From Clostridia bacterium (GTDB taxonomy: Bacteria > Bacillota > Clostridia > UMGS1883), in contig JAJQCX010000143.1 in assembly GCA_021202495.1 (NCBI GenBank), forward strand, positions 1 to 10,229: a stretch of 10,229 bases of DNA, in the 5' to 3' direction. The stretch's first letter is position 1. Each line of letters opens with the position of its first letter. Below, in pieces: positions 1-5,893 of the stretch. The translations under genes and the position numbers were made by a program. The notes beneath the pieces were generated by a model, which saw only the letters and a list, made by a program, of their open reading frames with translations, did no database searches and had not been told where the DNA came from.

Positions 1-37
1 CTTGTGAATAAAATATTTATAAATTATGGCTGAAATG

Positions 38-79
38 TAAATAAAACAACACTTTAACGAAAAAGTGTTGTTTTATTTA
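38..79 (-). terminator. Stem-loop terminator at the end of the ctsR-mcsA-mcsB-clpC operon
   Basis: Perfect 18-bp inverted repeat, arms 38-55 and 62-79, with a 6-nt loop. It lies 35 bp past the clpC stop codon. Read on the minus strand, the 3' arm ends in a T-rich run (TTTTATTTA), so the U-tract is within the stem base. The plus strand also has a T-rich 3' arm, so it may work in both directions and insulate whatever lies to the left. The core (CAACACTTT) is only moderately GC-rich. Confidence 0.85.
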
Positions 80-114
80 ACATTATCGCCGACTGCGAGG
101 GTCGACGGATAGTA

Positions 115-2547
115 TTACACTGTTACAGCGGCGGAATCTTTCGTTATAACTATTTTGTCGTCAACCGCGCTGACGGTTACGCTGTCGCCGTCTTTGACGT
201 TACCAGAAAGAATTTCCTCGGCGAAAAGGTCTTCAACCTTTGAGGTGATGGCGCGGCGAAGGGGACGCGCGCCGTAGACGGGGTCAAAGCCCTCTTTTGA
301 AAGGTACGCTACTGCGGAATCGTCGAATGTCGCGGTTATGCCGTTTTGTTTAAGTCTGTCCGAGAGAGACGAGAGCATAATGCGGGCGATTTGGCGAATT
401 TCGTCCTCTTCGAGGCGGCGAAAAACGATGATTTCGTCAAGACGGTTTAAAAATTCGGGTTTGAAAACCTTTTTCAATTCGTCGGTGACGTTTTTGCGGG
501 TGGCTTCATAGTCAGCCGCGCTTGTGGACGCGCCGCCGAAGCCGAGCTTTTTCGTGTCGGCAAATTTCGCCGCGCCGACGTTGGAGGTCATAATAATGAC
601 GCTGTTGCGGAAATCTACTCTGCGTCCCTGCGAATCGGTCAAAATGCCGTCCTCCAAGATTTGCAGAAGAATGTTGAAAACGTCCGGGTGCGCCTTTTCA
701 ATTTCGTCAAAGAGCAACACGCAGTAGGGCTTGCGGCGCACCTTTTCGGTGAGCTGACCGCCCTCGTCAAAGCCGACGTAGCCCGGAGGTGAGCCGACAA
801 GCTTTGAAACGGAGTGCTTTTCCATATATTCAGACATATCGATGCGTATCATTGCGTCCTCGTCGCCGAAAAGAGCTTCGGCAAGAGCCTTTGTGAGCTC
901 GGTTTTGCCGACGCCCGTCGGTCCCAAAAAGATGAATGAACCTATCGGGCGCTTGGGGTCTTTAAGCCCGACGCGTCCGCGGCGGATAGCCTTTGAAATT
1001 GCGCTGACGGCGTCGTTTTGCCCTATGACGCGTTTGTGAAGCTCGTCCTCGAGGCGGCGCAGCCGCGCTGATTCGTCCTCGGTGAGGGATGCGACGGGAA
1101 TGTTTGTCCAGCTGCTGATTATTTCGGCAATGTCGGAATCTGTGATGCAGCCGTTTTCGCCGCTGTGGGAAGACTGCCATTTTGAACGCATGTCGTTATA
1201 TTCGGCCTCGAGCGCCTTTTCGTCGTCGCGCAGGCTTGCCGCTTTTTCAAAATTTTGCGCGTTGACGGCGTCCTGCTTTTCCCGGTTCAAGCGTTTGAGC
1301 TTATCCTCAATCTCTTTGACTTCGGGCGGTGCGGTGAAGGTTTTGAGCTTTGCTCGGCTTGCCGCCTCGTCTATCAAATCTATCGCTTTATCGGGGAGGA
1401 AACGGTCGGTGATGTAGCGCTCGGAAAGGCGTGCGGCGCTCGAAAGTGCGGAATCCTCAATCTTTATGCCGTGATGAGCCTCATATTTGGGGCGCAAGCC
1501 TTGTAAAATAAGAATTGTGTCTTCAACGCTCGGCTCACCGACTGTGACGGGCTGAAAGCGCCTCTCTAATGCGGCGTCCTTTTCGATATATTTTCTGTAT
1601 TCGTCAAGCGTTGTCGCGCCTATAAGCTGCAGCTCGCCGCGCGCGAGGGCGGGCTTTAGGATATTCGCCGCGTCTATTGCGCCTTCGGCGGCGCCTGCGC
1701 CTATCACGGTGTGAAGCTCGTCGATAAAGAGAATGACGTTGCCCGACTTCATGACCTCTTCGATTGATTTTTTGAGCCTTTCCTCAAATTCGCCGCGGTA
1801 TTTCGCGCCGGCAACCATGCCGGAGAGGTCGAGCGAAACGACGCGCTTGCCCTTTAAAAGCTCGGGCACGTCGCCGCGCACGATGGATTGAGCAAGTCCT
1901 TCGGCGATGGCTGTTTTGCCGACGCCCGGTTCGCCCAAGAGAACGGGGTTGTTCTTTGTGCGGCGGGAGAGGATTTGAATTACGCGGTTGATTTCCTTTT
2001 CGCGCCCGATTACGGGGTCGAATTTGTCCTGCTTTGCAAGAAGCGTGAAGTCGCGTCCGAATTGGTTTAATGTGGGCGTTGACTTTGCATCGGAATTATT
2101 GTCCGCGCCGACTGACGCTTTATTGTCGCCGAGAGCTTTGAGACAGTCGTTATAGAGCGTTTTCGGCGCGCCGAGCGAGAGCAGCACACGGAAAGCGACG
2201 CTGTCGGGCTCGCGGCAGAGAGCTAAAAGAAGATGCTCTGTGCCGATTGAGTCGCTACCGGTCTTTCGCGCCTCGTAAACGCTCTGCTGCAGGCAGCGCG
2301 TTGTGCGGGGAGTGAAGCCCGCAAAGGTTGAGGCGGAGGCGTCTTCGTCATAGGAAAGGCAGTCCATGACCTTTTCGGCGGTTATGTCAAATGAGGACAA
2401 AAAGCGCGCCGCAAAGCCCGAAGGAACGCTGAGCAGCCCCAAAAGAAGGTGCTCGGTGCCGACAAAGCTTGAATGCATCTGTGCAGCCGCGTCCTGCGCC
2501 GCGGAGATTGCGGAGCGTGCTTTTTCGGTAAAATTATTTTGATTCAT
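115..2547 (-). CDS. clpC: ATP-dependent Clp protease ATP-binding subunit ClpC
   Basis: HSP100 AAA+ unfoldase that, with ClpP, degrades misfolded and McsB phospho-arginine-tagged proteins in the cytoplasm; MecA/McsA-type adaptors normally activate it. The 810 residues match the usual ClpC length. Two Clp_N repeats occupy about 1-145 (GTEHLLLGLL at 30-39, GTEHLLLALC at 102-111). The first AAA+ domain has Walker A GEPGVGKT (205-212), Walker B VILFIDEL (271-278) and an arginine-finger RRF at 329-331. A UVR-containing middle coiled coil lies at about 410-456 (NFEKAASLRDDE), which separates ClpC from ClpA, ClpB and ClpE. The second AAA+ domain has Walker A GPTGVGKT (542-549), Walker B LLFDEIE (611-617) and a C-terminal GARPLRR sensor-2 motif (759-765). 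The ATG start has AAAGGAT at 2556-2562, 8 nt upstream. It is the last gene of the CtsR operon, 132 bp after mcsB. All key ATPase residues are present. Confidence 0.98.
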   Translation of the reverse strand: MNQNNFTEKARSAISAAQDAAAQMHSSFVGTEHLLLGLLSVPSGFAARFLSSFDITAEKVMDCLSYDEDASASTFAGFTPRTTRCLQQSVYEARKTGSDSIGTEHLLLALCREPDSVAFRVLLSLGAPKTLYNDCLKALGDNKASVGADNNSDAKSTPTLNQFGRDFTLLAKQDKFDPVIGREKEINRVIQILSRRTKNNPVLLGEPGVGKTAIAEGLAQSIVRGDVPELLKGKRVVSLDLSGMVAGAKYRGEFEERLKKSIEEVMKSGNVILFIDELHTVIGAGAAEGAIDAANILKPALARGELQLIGATTLDEYRKYIEKDAALERRFQPVTVGEPSVEDTILILQGLRPKYEAHHGIKIEDSALSSAARLSERYITDRFLPDKAIDLIDEAASRAKLKTFTAPPEVKEIEDKLKRLNREKQDAVNAQNFEKAASLRDDEKALEAEYNDMRSKWQSSHSGENGCITDSDIAEIISSWTNIPVASLTEDESARLRRLEDELHKRVIGQNDAVSAISKAIRRGRVGLKDPKRPIGSFIFLGPTGVGKTELTKALAEALFGDEDAMIRIDMSEYMEKHSVSKLVGSPPGYVGFDEGGQLTEKVRRKPYCVLLFDEIEKAHPDVFNILLQILEDGILTDSQGRRVDFRNSVIIMTSNVGAAKFADTKKLGFGGASTSAADYEATRKNVTDELKKVFKPEFLNRLDEIIVFRRLEEDEIRQIARIMLSSLSDRLKQNGITATFDDSAVAYLSKEGFDPVYGARPLRRAITSKVEDLFAEEILSGNVKDGDSVTVSAVDDKIVITKDSAAVTV

Positions 2548-2679
2548 ACAAATTCATCCTTTCGTTTGTAAAATCAGCAAGCGTGCCGCTTGAGCCGTTT
2601 TCGCGTGGTAGCGTGGTGGGGAAATTTATTGTGCCGGTCGCGGTTTATAATACGGTAGTAAATCACGAATGTGAGTGCG
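2548..2679 (-). other. mcsB-clpC intergenic spacer with a small hairpin
   Basis: 132-bp gap inside an otherwise tightly packed operon. It holds the clpC Shine-Dalgarno site (2556-2562) and a 6-bp inverted repeat with 3-nt loop (CAAGCG 2578-2583, CGCTTG 2587-2592) just upstream of it. There is no T-run, so it is not an obvious terminator. A TATTAT-like hexamer occurs on the minus strand near 2648-2653 without a good -35. I see no CtsR box and no convincing second promoter. Confidence 0.4.
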
Positions 2680-3666
2680 TTAATGTTTCTCTAAATTTGT
2701 ACGCATATATTCCGCGCGGAGTATGTCGCGCTCTGCGCTTTCGGCGTTGTTGTTGGCAAGGGAAAGCGAGGCGGGAAGGGTGTTGAAAAGCGCGTCGGTG
2801 AGATTTTTGTGCTCTATACCGGTTATTATTCCCAGGTTTATGCCTAATGCGACATCCGAAATGAGAGAAAATGCTTCCTCCGAACTCAATGTGTACGCGT
2901 TGGTCAAAATGCCGTAGGCACGCATGCATTTGTCGGTGAGCTTGGCGGTGTTATTTTCGTAAAGAGCGTTTTGCACGAGCGTTTCCTTGTCGGTGAGCTC
3001 CTTTGCGGCGGCGTCGAGTCTTGCAATTATGTCCTTTTCGGTCGCGCCGAGGGCAATCTGGTTTGAGAGCTGATAAAACGCGCCCTTTGCCTTGCTGCCC
3101 TCGCCGTAAATGCCGCGCACAGCCAATCCCAGCTTTGACGCCCACGAGAGGACGCTGTTGATGGAATTGCTCATTGTGAGCGCGGGAAGGTGGAGCATGT
3201 ATGACGCCCGCATACCTGTGCCGGCGTTTGTGGGGCATGCCGTGAGAAAGCCGAACGTTTCGTGATAGGCGATAGGAAGCTTTTCGGAAAGAAGCGTGTC
3301 TATCCTGTCGGCTGTTTCATACGCCGCGGAAAGAGTGTTCGTGTCGGAAAAGACTTGGATGCGGATGTGATCCTCCTCGTTAATCATGATGGAAATTGTG
3401 TTGTCGGAGGATAAAATTACGGCTCTCGGAAGATTGCCGCGCAAAAAGTCGGGACTGATGAGGTGCTTTTCAGAAAGAGAAGTCAGCTTTAAGCGGTTTT
3501 CCTCGGTGTTTTTAATTATGGAAACACTGTCTTTGAGCGACGAAGAAGAGACCGCATCCCAAACCTTGTCGATGACCTCCTCCGCTTGCTCGCGCGTCAT
3601 TTTCGCGGGAAAGGGGTAAGAAGTGATGTTTCGCGCCAGTCTTACGCGTCCTGTGAGGTAATTCAT
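2680..3666 (-). CDS. mcsB: Protein arginine kinase McsB
   Basis: Phosphagen-kinase-fold enzyme that phosphorylates arginine side chains, tagging CtsR and damaged proteins for ClpCP. Conserved family blocks are visible: RVRLARN (7-13), NEEDHIRIQ (96-104), ACPTNAGTGMR with the conserved cysteine C144 (143-153), and RGIYGEGS (184-191). RDILRA (313-318) near the C-terminus fits the RDxxRA motif of the allosteric phospho-arginine pocket in characterised McsB proteins. The length is 328 residues against about 350-363 usual; the shortfall is at the N-terminus, which begins just before RVRLARN. The start is nevertheless well supported: its ATG overlaps the mcsA stop (ATGA) and has GGAGGG at 3673-3678, 6 nt upstream. 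It is translationally coupled to mcsA, its activator. Confidence 0.96.
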   Translation of the reverse strand: MNYLTGRVRLARNITSYPFPAKMTREQAEEVIDKVWDAVSSSSLKDSVSIIKNTEENRLKLTSLSEKHLISPDFLRGNLPRAVILSSDNTISIMINEEDHIRIQVFSDTNTLSAAYETADRIDTLLSEKLPIAYHETFGFLTACPTNAGTGMRASYMLHLPALTMSNSINSVLSWASKLGLAVRGIYGEGSKAKGAFYQLSNQIALGATEKDIIARLDAAAKELTDKETLVQNALYENNTAKLTDKCMRAYGILTNAYTLSSEEAFSLISDVALGINLGIITGIEHKNLTDALFNTLPASLSLANNNAESAERDILRAEYMRTNLEKH

Positions 3667-4139
3667 GCCAATCCCTCCATTTCTCTTATTTCGTCGCGAA
3701 GGCGAGCCGCCTTTTCGTATTCCTCCGCCTCAACCGCAGCTTTGAGCTCGGCGCGCAGAAGGTCGATTTTGTTTTCGGCAGGCGCGCTGCCCGAGGCGGG
3801 AACCTTGCCTACGTGGGTCGTTGTGGAATGTATTTTCTTTAAAAGCGGGCGCATGGAGCTTTCAAAAGCCGTGTAGCACTCGGGGCAGCCGGGTTTCCCC
3901 GTGCGGATAAATTCCGCGCGTGCAGTATGGCACGAAGGACATTCGCCGCCTTGGTCGGCATTGCGTTCGCTGTCGTTAAAAAACGAGGAAAAGAGGCTTG
4001 AAAAGCCGAGATCCATATCCTTATAGACACTTGTTTCTCTCGCGCAGTCGGCACAGAGGCGAACGACGCTCTTTTTGCCGTTGACGACGCGGGTTAAAGT
4101 TACGGCGGCGGGATTGACGCCGCATTTTTCACACATCAT
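3663..4139 (-). CDS. mcsA: McsA, zinc-finger and UVR-domain activator of McsB
   Basis: Cytoplasmic partner that activates the McsB arginine kinase and links it to ClpC and CtsR. The 158 residues carry four CxxC pairs: C3/C6, C29/C32, C67/C70 and C85/C88, as expected for McsA zinc binding. The C-terminal UVR domain spans about 124-158 (ELKAAVEAEEYEKAARLRDE), of the same type as in ClpC. Two consecutive ATG codons open the frame; the first is 8 nt after AGGAAG, which overlaps the ctsR stop codon. The gap to ctsR is 15 nt and the end overlaps mcsB by 4 nt, so the three genes are one transcript. Nothing is missing from the family pattern. Confidence 0.95.
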   Translation of the reverse strand: MMCEKCGVNPAAVTLTRVVNGKKSVVRLCADCARETSVYKDMDLGFSSLFSSFFNDSERNADQGGECPSCHTARAEFIRTGKPGCPECYTAFESSMRPLLKKIHSTTTHVGKVPASGSAPAENKIDLLRAELKAAVEAEEYEKAARLRDEIREMEGLA

Positions 4140-4154
4140 GAAGCATACTTCCTT

Positions 4155-4607
4155 TCACTGTTTGATTTCCGATAAAGTTAATAATATGTTCTTAAAAATG
4201 TTTGCACGCTCCTCGTTTTTGTGGGAGGAGGTCAGTGATTTGTCGGAGAGAGCTGTTAAAATGAGCCTTGCCTCACGCTCGGAAATGAGCGAGAGGGAGA
4301 GAAGCTTTTTAACGTAGGCTGAAAGATCCGCACCATCCAACGTTGAGCCGACGGATTGGAGAAGCTCGGAAAGAACGTTTTCACCGTCGTTTTCAACGCG
4401 CCTTATTGCGACGCTGCCGCCTCCGCCGCGGCGGCTTTCGATAAAATATCCGCGCTCGGGAGTGAAGCGTGTTTTTATGACATAATTTATCTGTGAGGGA
4501 ACGCAGTTGAGCTGAGTTGCCAAAACGTTGCGTTTTATCTCAACGCTGCCGTCGGAGACGGAGAGCATTTCAGTAAGCATTTGCTCGATTAAATCGGAGA
4601 GGGTCAA
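4155..4607 (-). CDS. ctsR: Transcriptional repressor CtsR
   Basis: Winged-helix repressor of class III heat-shock genes that binds tandem AGTCAAA-type sites and releases DNA on heating. Visible features are the start block LSDLIEQ, the helix-turn-helix and wing region with CVPSQINYVIKTRFTPERGY, and the tetraglycine loop RRGGGG, which acts as the thermosensor in characterised CtsR proteins. I chose the TTG codon at 4607. It sits 4 nt after GGTGAT, which aligns with the anti-SD at proper spacing, and it places the N-terminus where Bacillus CtsR begins relative to the SDxIEQ block. The upstream in-frame ATG at 4622 would add five residues but has no Shine-Dalgarno site. With TTG the protein is 150 residues, a normal length. 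It is the first gene of the operon and is autoregulated through the adjacent operator. Confidence 0.93.
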   Translation of the reverse strand: MTLSDLIEQMLTEMLSVSDGSVEIKRNVLATQLNCVPSQINYVIKTRFTPERGYFIESRRGGGGSVAIRRVENDGENVLSELLQSVGSTLDGADLSAYVKKLLSLSLISEREARLILTALSDKSLTSSHKNEERANIFKNILLTLSEIKQ

Positions 4608-4630
4608 TGTAATCACCTTCATTCGTCAAA

Positions 4631-4653
4631 ATTGACTTTGACTTTCTTTGACT
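4631..4653 (-). promoter_or_regulatory. CtsR operator (tandem CtsR boxes plus an extra half-site)
   Basis: On the minus strand AGTCAAA-GAA-AGTCAAA (4653 down to 4637) matches the published CtsR heptad direct repeat with 3-nt spacing exactly. A third, slightly imperfect heptad AGTCAAT (4637-4631) follows directly. The boxes begin 2 bp downstream of the -10 hexamer, so bound CtsR would cover the transcription start. A GTCAA/TTGAC inverted pair (4625-4629, 4632-4636) extends the site further. Confidence 0.93.
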
Positions 4654-4655
4654 TT

Positions 4656-4684
4656 AGTATAACGCGGAAAAAGAATTGTGTCAA
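4656..4684 (-). promoter_or_regulatory. Sigma-A-type promoter of the ctsR operon
   Basis: Minus strand TTGACA (4684-4679) is a perfect -35, followed by a 17-bp spacer and TATACT (4661-4656), one mismatch from the -10 consensus. An A/T-rich run upstream (4685-4720) could act as an UP element. The predicted start falls inside the CtsR operator, which explains heat-inducible derepression. Confidence 0.9.
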
Positions 4685-4702
4685 GTATTTTTTAAAAATA
4701 TA

Positions 4703-4731
4703 TTTAAATTTTTGATCATATGTGCTACAAT
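4703..4731 (+). promoter_or_regulatory. Extended -10 promoter of rdgB
   Basis: TGCTACAAT (4723-4731) gives an extended -10 (TGn plus TACAAT, one mismatch from TATAAT). The matching -35 position, 4703-4708, reads TTTAAA and is weak, as is common with extended -10 promoters. It runs back-to-back with the ctsR promoter; the two -35 elements are 18 bp apart. No CtsR box overlaps it. Confidence 0.6.
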
Positions 4732-4757
4732 TAGCAACGAAAGGCAGGTTTTGAAGT

Positions 4758-5336
4758 GTGGAAAAAAGAATAATAGCGGCGACGAAGAATAAAAATAAGG
4801 TGAGAGAGTTTAAAGAAATTTTGCCCGATTACGATATTATTACGCAGGAGGAAGCAGGAATAGACGTCGATGTTGTTGAGGACGGAAAGACGTTTGCGGA
4901 AAACGCGATGAAAAAGGCGCAGGCTATTTTTGACATGACGCACATTCCGGCGCTTGCGGACGACAGCGGGCTGGAGATTTTCGCGCTCGGCGGAGAGCCG
5001 GGAGTATACAGTGCGCGCTACGGCGGCGAGGGGCTGGACGATGCGGGAAGGACGGCGCTTGTCCTTGAAAAGATGAAAGGCATTGACGACGACGCGCTTC
5101 GCGGGGCGCAGTTTGTGTGCGCGATTGCGTTTGTGACGGAGGATAAGACGTATACGGCGCAAGGAATTGTTGAGGGAATTTTGACGCATGAACCGAGAGG
5201 GGAAAACGGATTCGGATATGACCCCATTTTTTATGTACCGGAGGCGGAAAAGACGACCGCGGAAATGACGAGCGCGGAGAAGAACGCGATAAGCCACAGG
5301 GGGAGAGCACTGAGGAATCTTGCGGAACAATTGTGA
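4758..5336 (+). CDS. rdgB: XTP/dITP pyrophosphatase (RdgB/HAM1 family)
   Basis: House-cleaning NTPase that hydrolyses XTP, dITP and ITP to monophosphate and pyrophosphate, keeping deaminated purines out of nucleic acids. The 192 residues match family length. Family motifs in order: ATKNKNKVREFK (8-19), EDGKTFAENAMKKA (41-54), ADDSGLEI (67-74, catalytic/metal region), GVYSARYGG (82-90), GENGFGYDPIF (148-158, base and phosphate binding), KTTAEM (165-170) and SHRGRAL (179-185). The start is GTG at 4758, directly followed by the expected short lead into IIAATKN. Its ribosome site is weak (AAGGCAGG, 4741-4748). It diverges from ctsR and converges on the small minus-strand cysteine-rich gene; no clear plus-strand terminator follows. 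Confidence 0.96.
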   Translation: MEKRIIAATKNKNKVREFKEILPDYDIITQEEAGIDVDVVEDGKTFAENAMKKAQAIFDMTHIPALADDSGLEIFALGGEPGVYSARYGGEGLDDAGRTALVLEKMKGIDDDALRGAQFVCAIAFVTEDKTYTAQGIVEGILTHEPRGENGFGYDPIFYVPEAEKTTAEMTSAEKNAISHRGRALRNLAEQL

Positions 5337-5339
5337 TTG

Positions 5340-5374
5340 GTGTGAAGTTTGAAGTGTGGAGTGTGGAGTTGAGG
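5340..5374. repeat. Five degenerate 7-bp tandem repeats
   Basis: Starting 4 bp after the rdgB stop, the sequence reads GTGTGAA, GTTTGAA, GTGTGGA, GTGTGGA, GTTGAGG in strict 7-bp register (5340-5346, 5347-5353, 5354-5360, 5361-5367, 5368-5374). It is not coding. Its function is unknown. It leads directly into a hairpin (5377-5399), suggesting one compound intergenic element. Confidence 0.65.
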
Positions 5375-5376
5375 AA

Positions 5377-5446
5377 CAAATTCCGCAAAGCGGAATTTGG
5401 AATTGATGCGCCTGCGGGCGCGGGGGAGGATCCAACCGCAAGTTGG
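5377..5446. repeat. Cluster of three short hairpins downstream of rdgB
   Basis: Three inverted repeats in a row: a 10-bp stem with AAA loop (CAAATTCCGC 5377-5386 / 5390-5399); a 5-bp GC stem with TGCG loop (GCGCC 5408-5412 / GGCGC 5417-5421); and a 5-bp stem (CCAAC 5432-5436 / GTTGG 5442-5446). None is followed by a clear T-run on the plus strand, so terminator activity for rdgB is possible but unproven. The arrangement, with the 7-bp repeats just before, resembles a dispersed intergenic repeat rather than a unique terminator. Confidence 0.55.
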
Positions 5447-5463
5447 CGCGTAATTGTTAATTT

Positions 5464-5492
5464 AAAAGCCCCAACGGGTGAAGCCGTTGGGG
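5464..5492 (-). terminator. Rho-independent terminator of the cysteine-rich small gene
   Basis: Perfect 9-bp GC-rich stem, CCCCAACGG (5469-5477) and CCGTTGGGG (5484-5492), with a 6-nt loop. Read on the minus strand the stem is followed by CTTTTAAATT, the expected U-tract; on the plus strand the sequence after the stem is GTTGAAGTTG, with no T-run. So it terminates leftward transcription, and it starts 15 bp past the stop codon of the 5508-5660 gene. Confidence 0.85.
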
Positions 5493-5507
5493 GTTGAAGT
5501 TGCATTA

Positions 5508-5660
5508 TCAGTTGCAGCAGCAGTTGTTGTCGCATCCGCATCCGCAGTTGTTGTTATTGCAACCGCAGCCACATCCGCATCCGCAGCCGTTGAAGCCGCC
5601 GAGAAGAAGTATGATTATTATGAGGATTATTATCCATTCGCCGTTATTGCAGCCAAACAT
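5508..5660 (-). CDS. Small Cys/Gly/Asn-rich protein with one hydrophobic segment
   Basis: 50-residue protein that I do not recognise by name. It starts MFGCNNGEW, has a hydrophobic stretch at about 9-20 (W then eleven I/L residues), a GGFNG turn, then a tail with alternating Gly-Cys (25-34), four Asn, CGCGCDNN and a final CCCN. It has 12 cysteines (4, 26, 28, 30, 32, 34, 39, 41, 43, 47, 48, 49). The ATG is 9 nt after AAAGGGGT (5670-5677), a strong Shine-Dalgarno site, and a minus-strand terminator sits just past the stop. The hydrophobic part is short for a full membrane span but could anchor in a membrane. The layout recalls tiny hydrophobic or Cys-rich proteins of spore formers (YjcZ-like, coat-associated), but that is analogy only; metal or thiol binding is inferred from composition. 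A weak promoter candidate upstream is TTGTAA (5765-5760) with TAATAT (5743-5738), 16-bp spacing. Confidence 0.75.
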   Translation of the reverse strand: MFGCNNGEWIIILIIIILLLGGFNGCGCGCGCGCNNNNCGCGCDNNCCCN

Positions 5661-5893
5661 TTGGTATGACCCCTTTCATGTGCTTGTAATGAGACATCTT
5701 TTGTCGCGGCGCGGCTTAAACCGCCCCGCACTACAATATATTAAAATTCCGCATTTTTGTTACAAATTCGATTTCAAAGGAAAATATTTTATTGAATTGC
5801 ATTTGTGAGCCTGTCAATAATATTATTGAAACCGTAATAACGGTGAATCAGCTCTTCCGCAAGGAAAAACGGAATCGGAAAGGAAGGGACAAA
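5661..5893. other. Divergent spacer between the cysteine-rich gene and the lipoprotein gene
   Basis: 233 bp between two outward-pointing genes. Besides both ribosome sites it holds a GC-rich imperfect hairpin at 5706-5729 (arms of 4+4 bp around one C/C mismatch, loop CTTAAA), which would lie in the leader of the minus-strand gene. It also holds a perfect 16-bp palindrome (5814-5829) and a small ACCGT/ACGGT hairpin (5831-5835, 5840-5844). A candidate plus-strand promoter is TTGCAT (5797-5802), 18 bp, TATTAT (5821-5826), which overlaps the palindrome. I see no further gene. Confidence 0.45.
5814..5829. promoter_or_regulatory. 16-bp perfect palindrome, possible operator
   Basis: TCAATAATATTATTGA is its own reverse complement. 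It lies about 65 bp upstream of the lipoprotein start and covers a TATTAT hexamer that could be its -10. A dimeric repressor site is plausible, but an AT-rich palindrome of this size can arise by chance. Confidence 0.35.

Noticed and set aside
1..37. Possible minus-strand promoter (TTTACA and TAAATA-like words) for a gene to the left
   Set aside because: The hexamers overlap the terminator arm and spacing is poor; AT-rich DNA gives such words by chance and no downstream gene is visible.
4731..5541. Minus-strand frames opposite rdgB (236 and 205 codons)
   Set aside because: They cover a clear rdgB gene in antisense, start in the repeat region and lack family similarity.
5523..5584. Short tandem GCATCC/GCAGTTG repeats suggesting a microsatellite or CRISPR-like array
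   Set aside because: They are codon repeats for Gly-Cys and Asn in the small minus-strand gene, with no spacers.
5478..5808. Two overlapping plus-strand frames (Ala/Val-rich and His/Pro/Gln-rich)
   Set aside because: They are reverse-strand shadows of the Gly-Cys codon repeats of the 5508-5660 gene and start inside its terminator.
5792..5893. N-terminal extension of the lipoprotein frame upstream of 5894
   Set aside because: The extension would bury the signal peptide inside the protein; the strong ribosome site lies right before ATG 5894.
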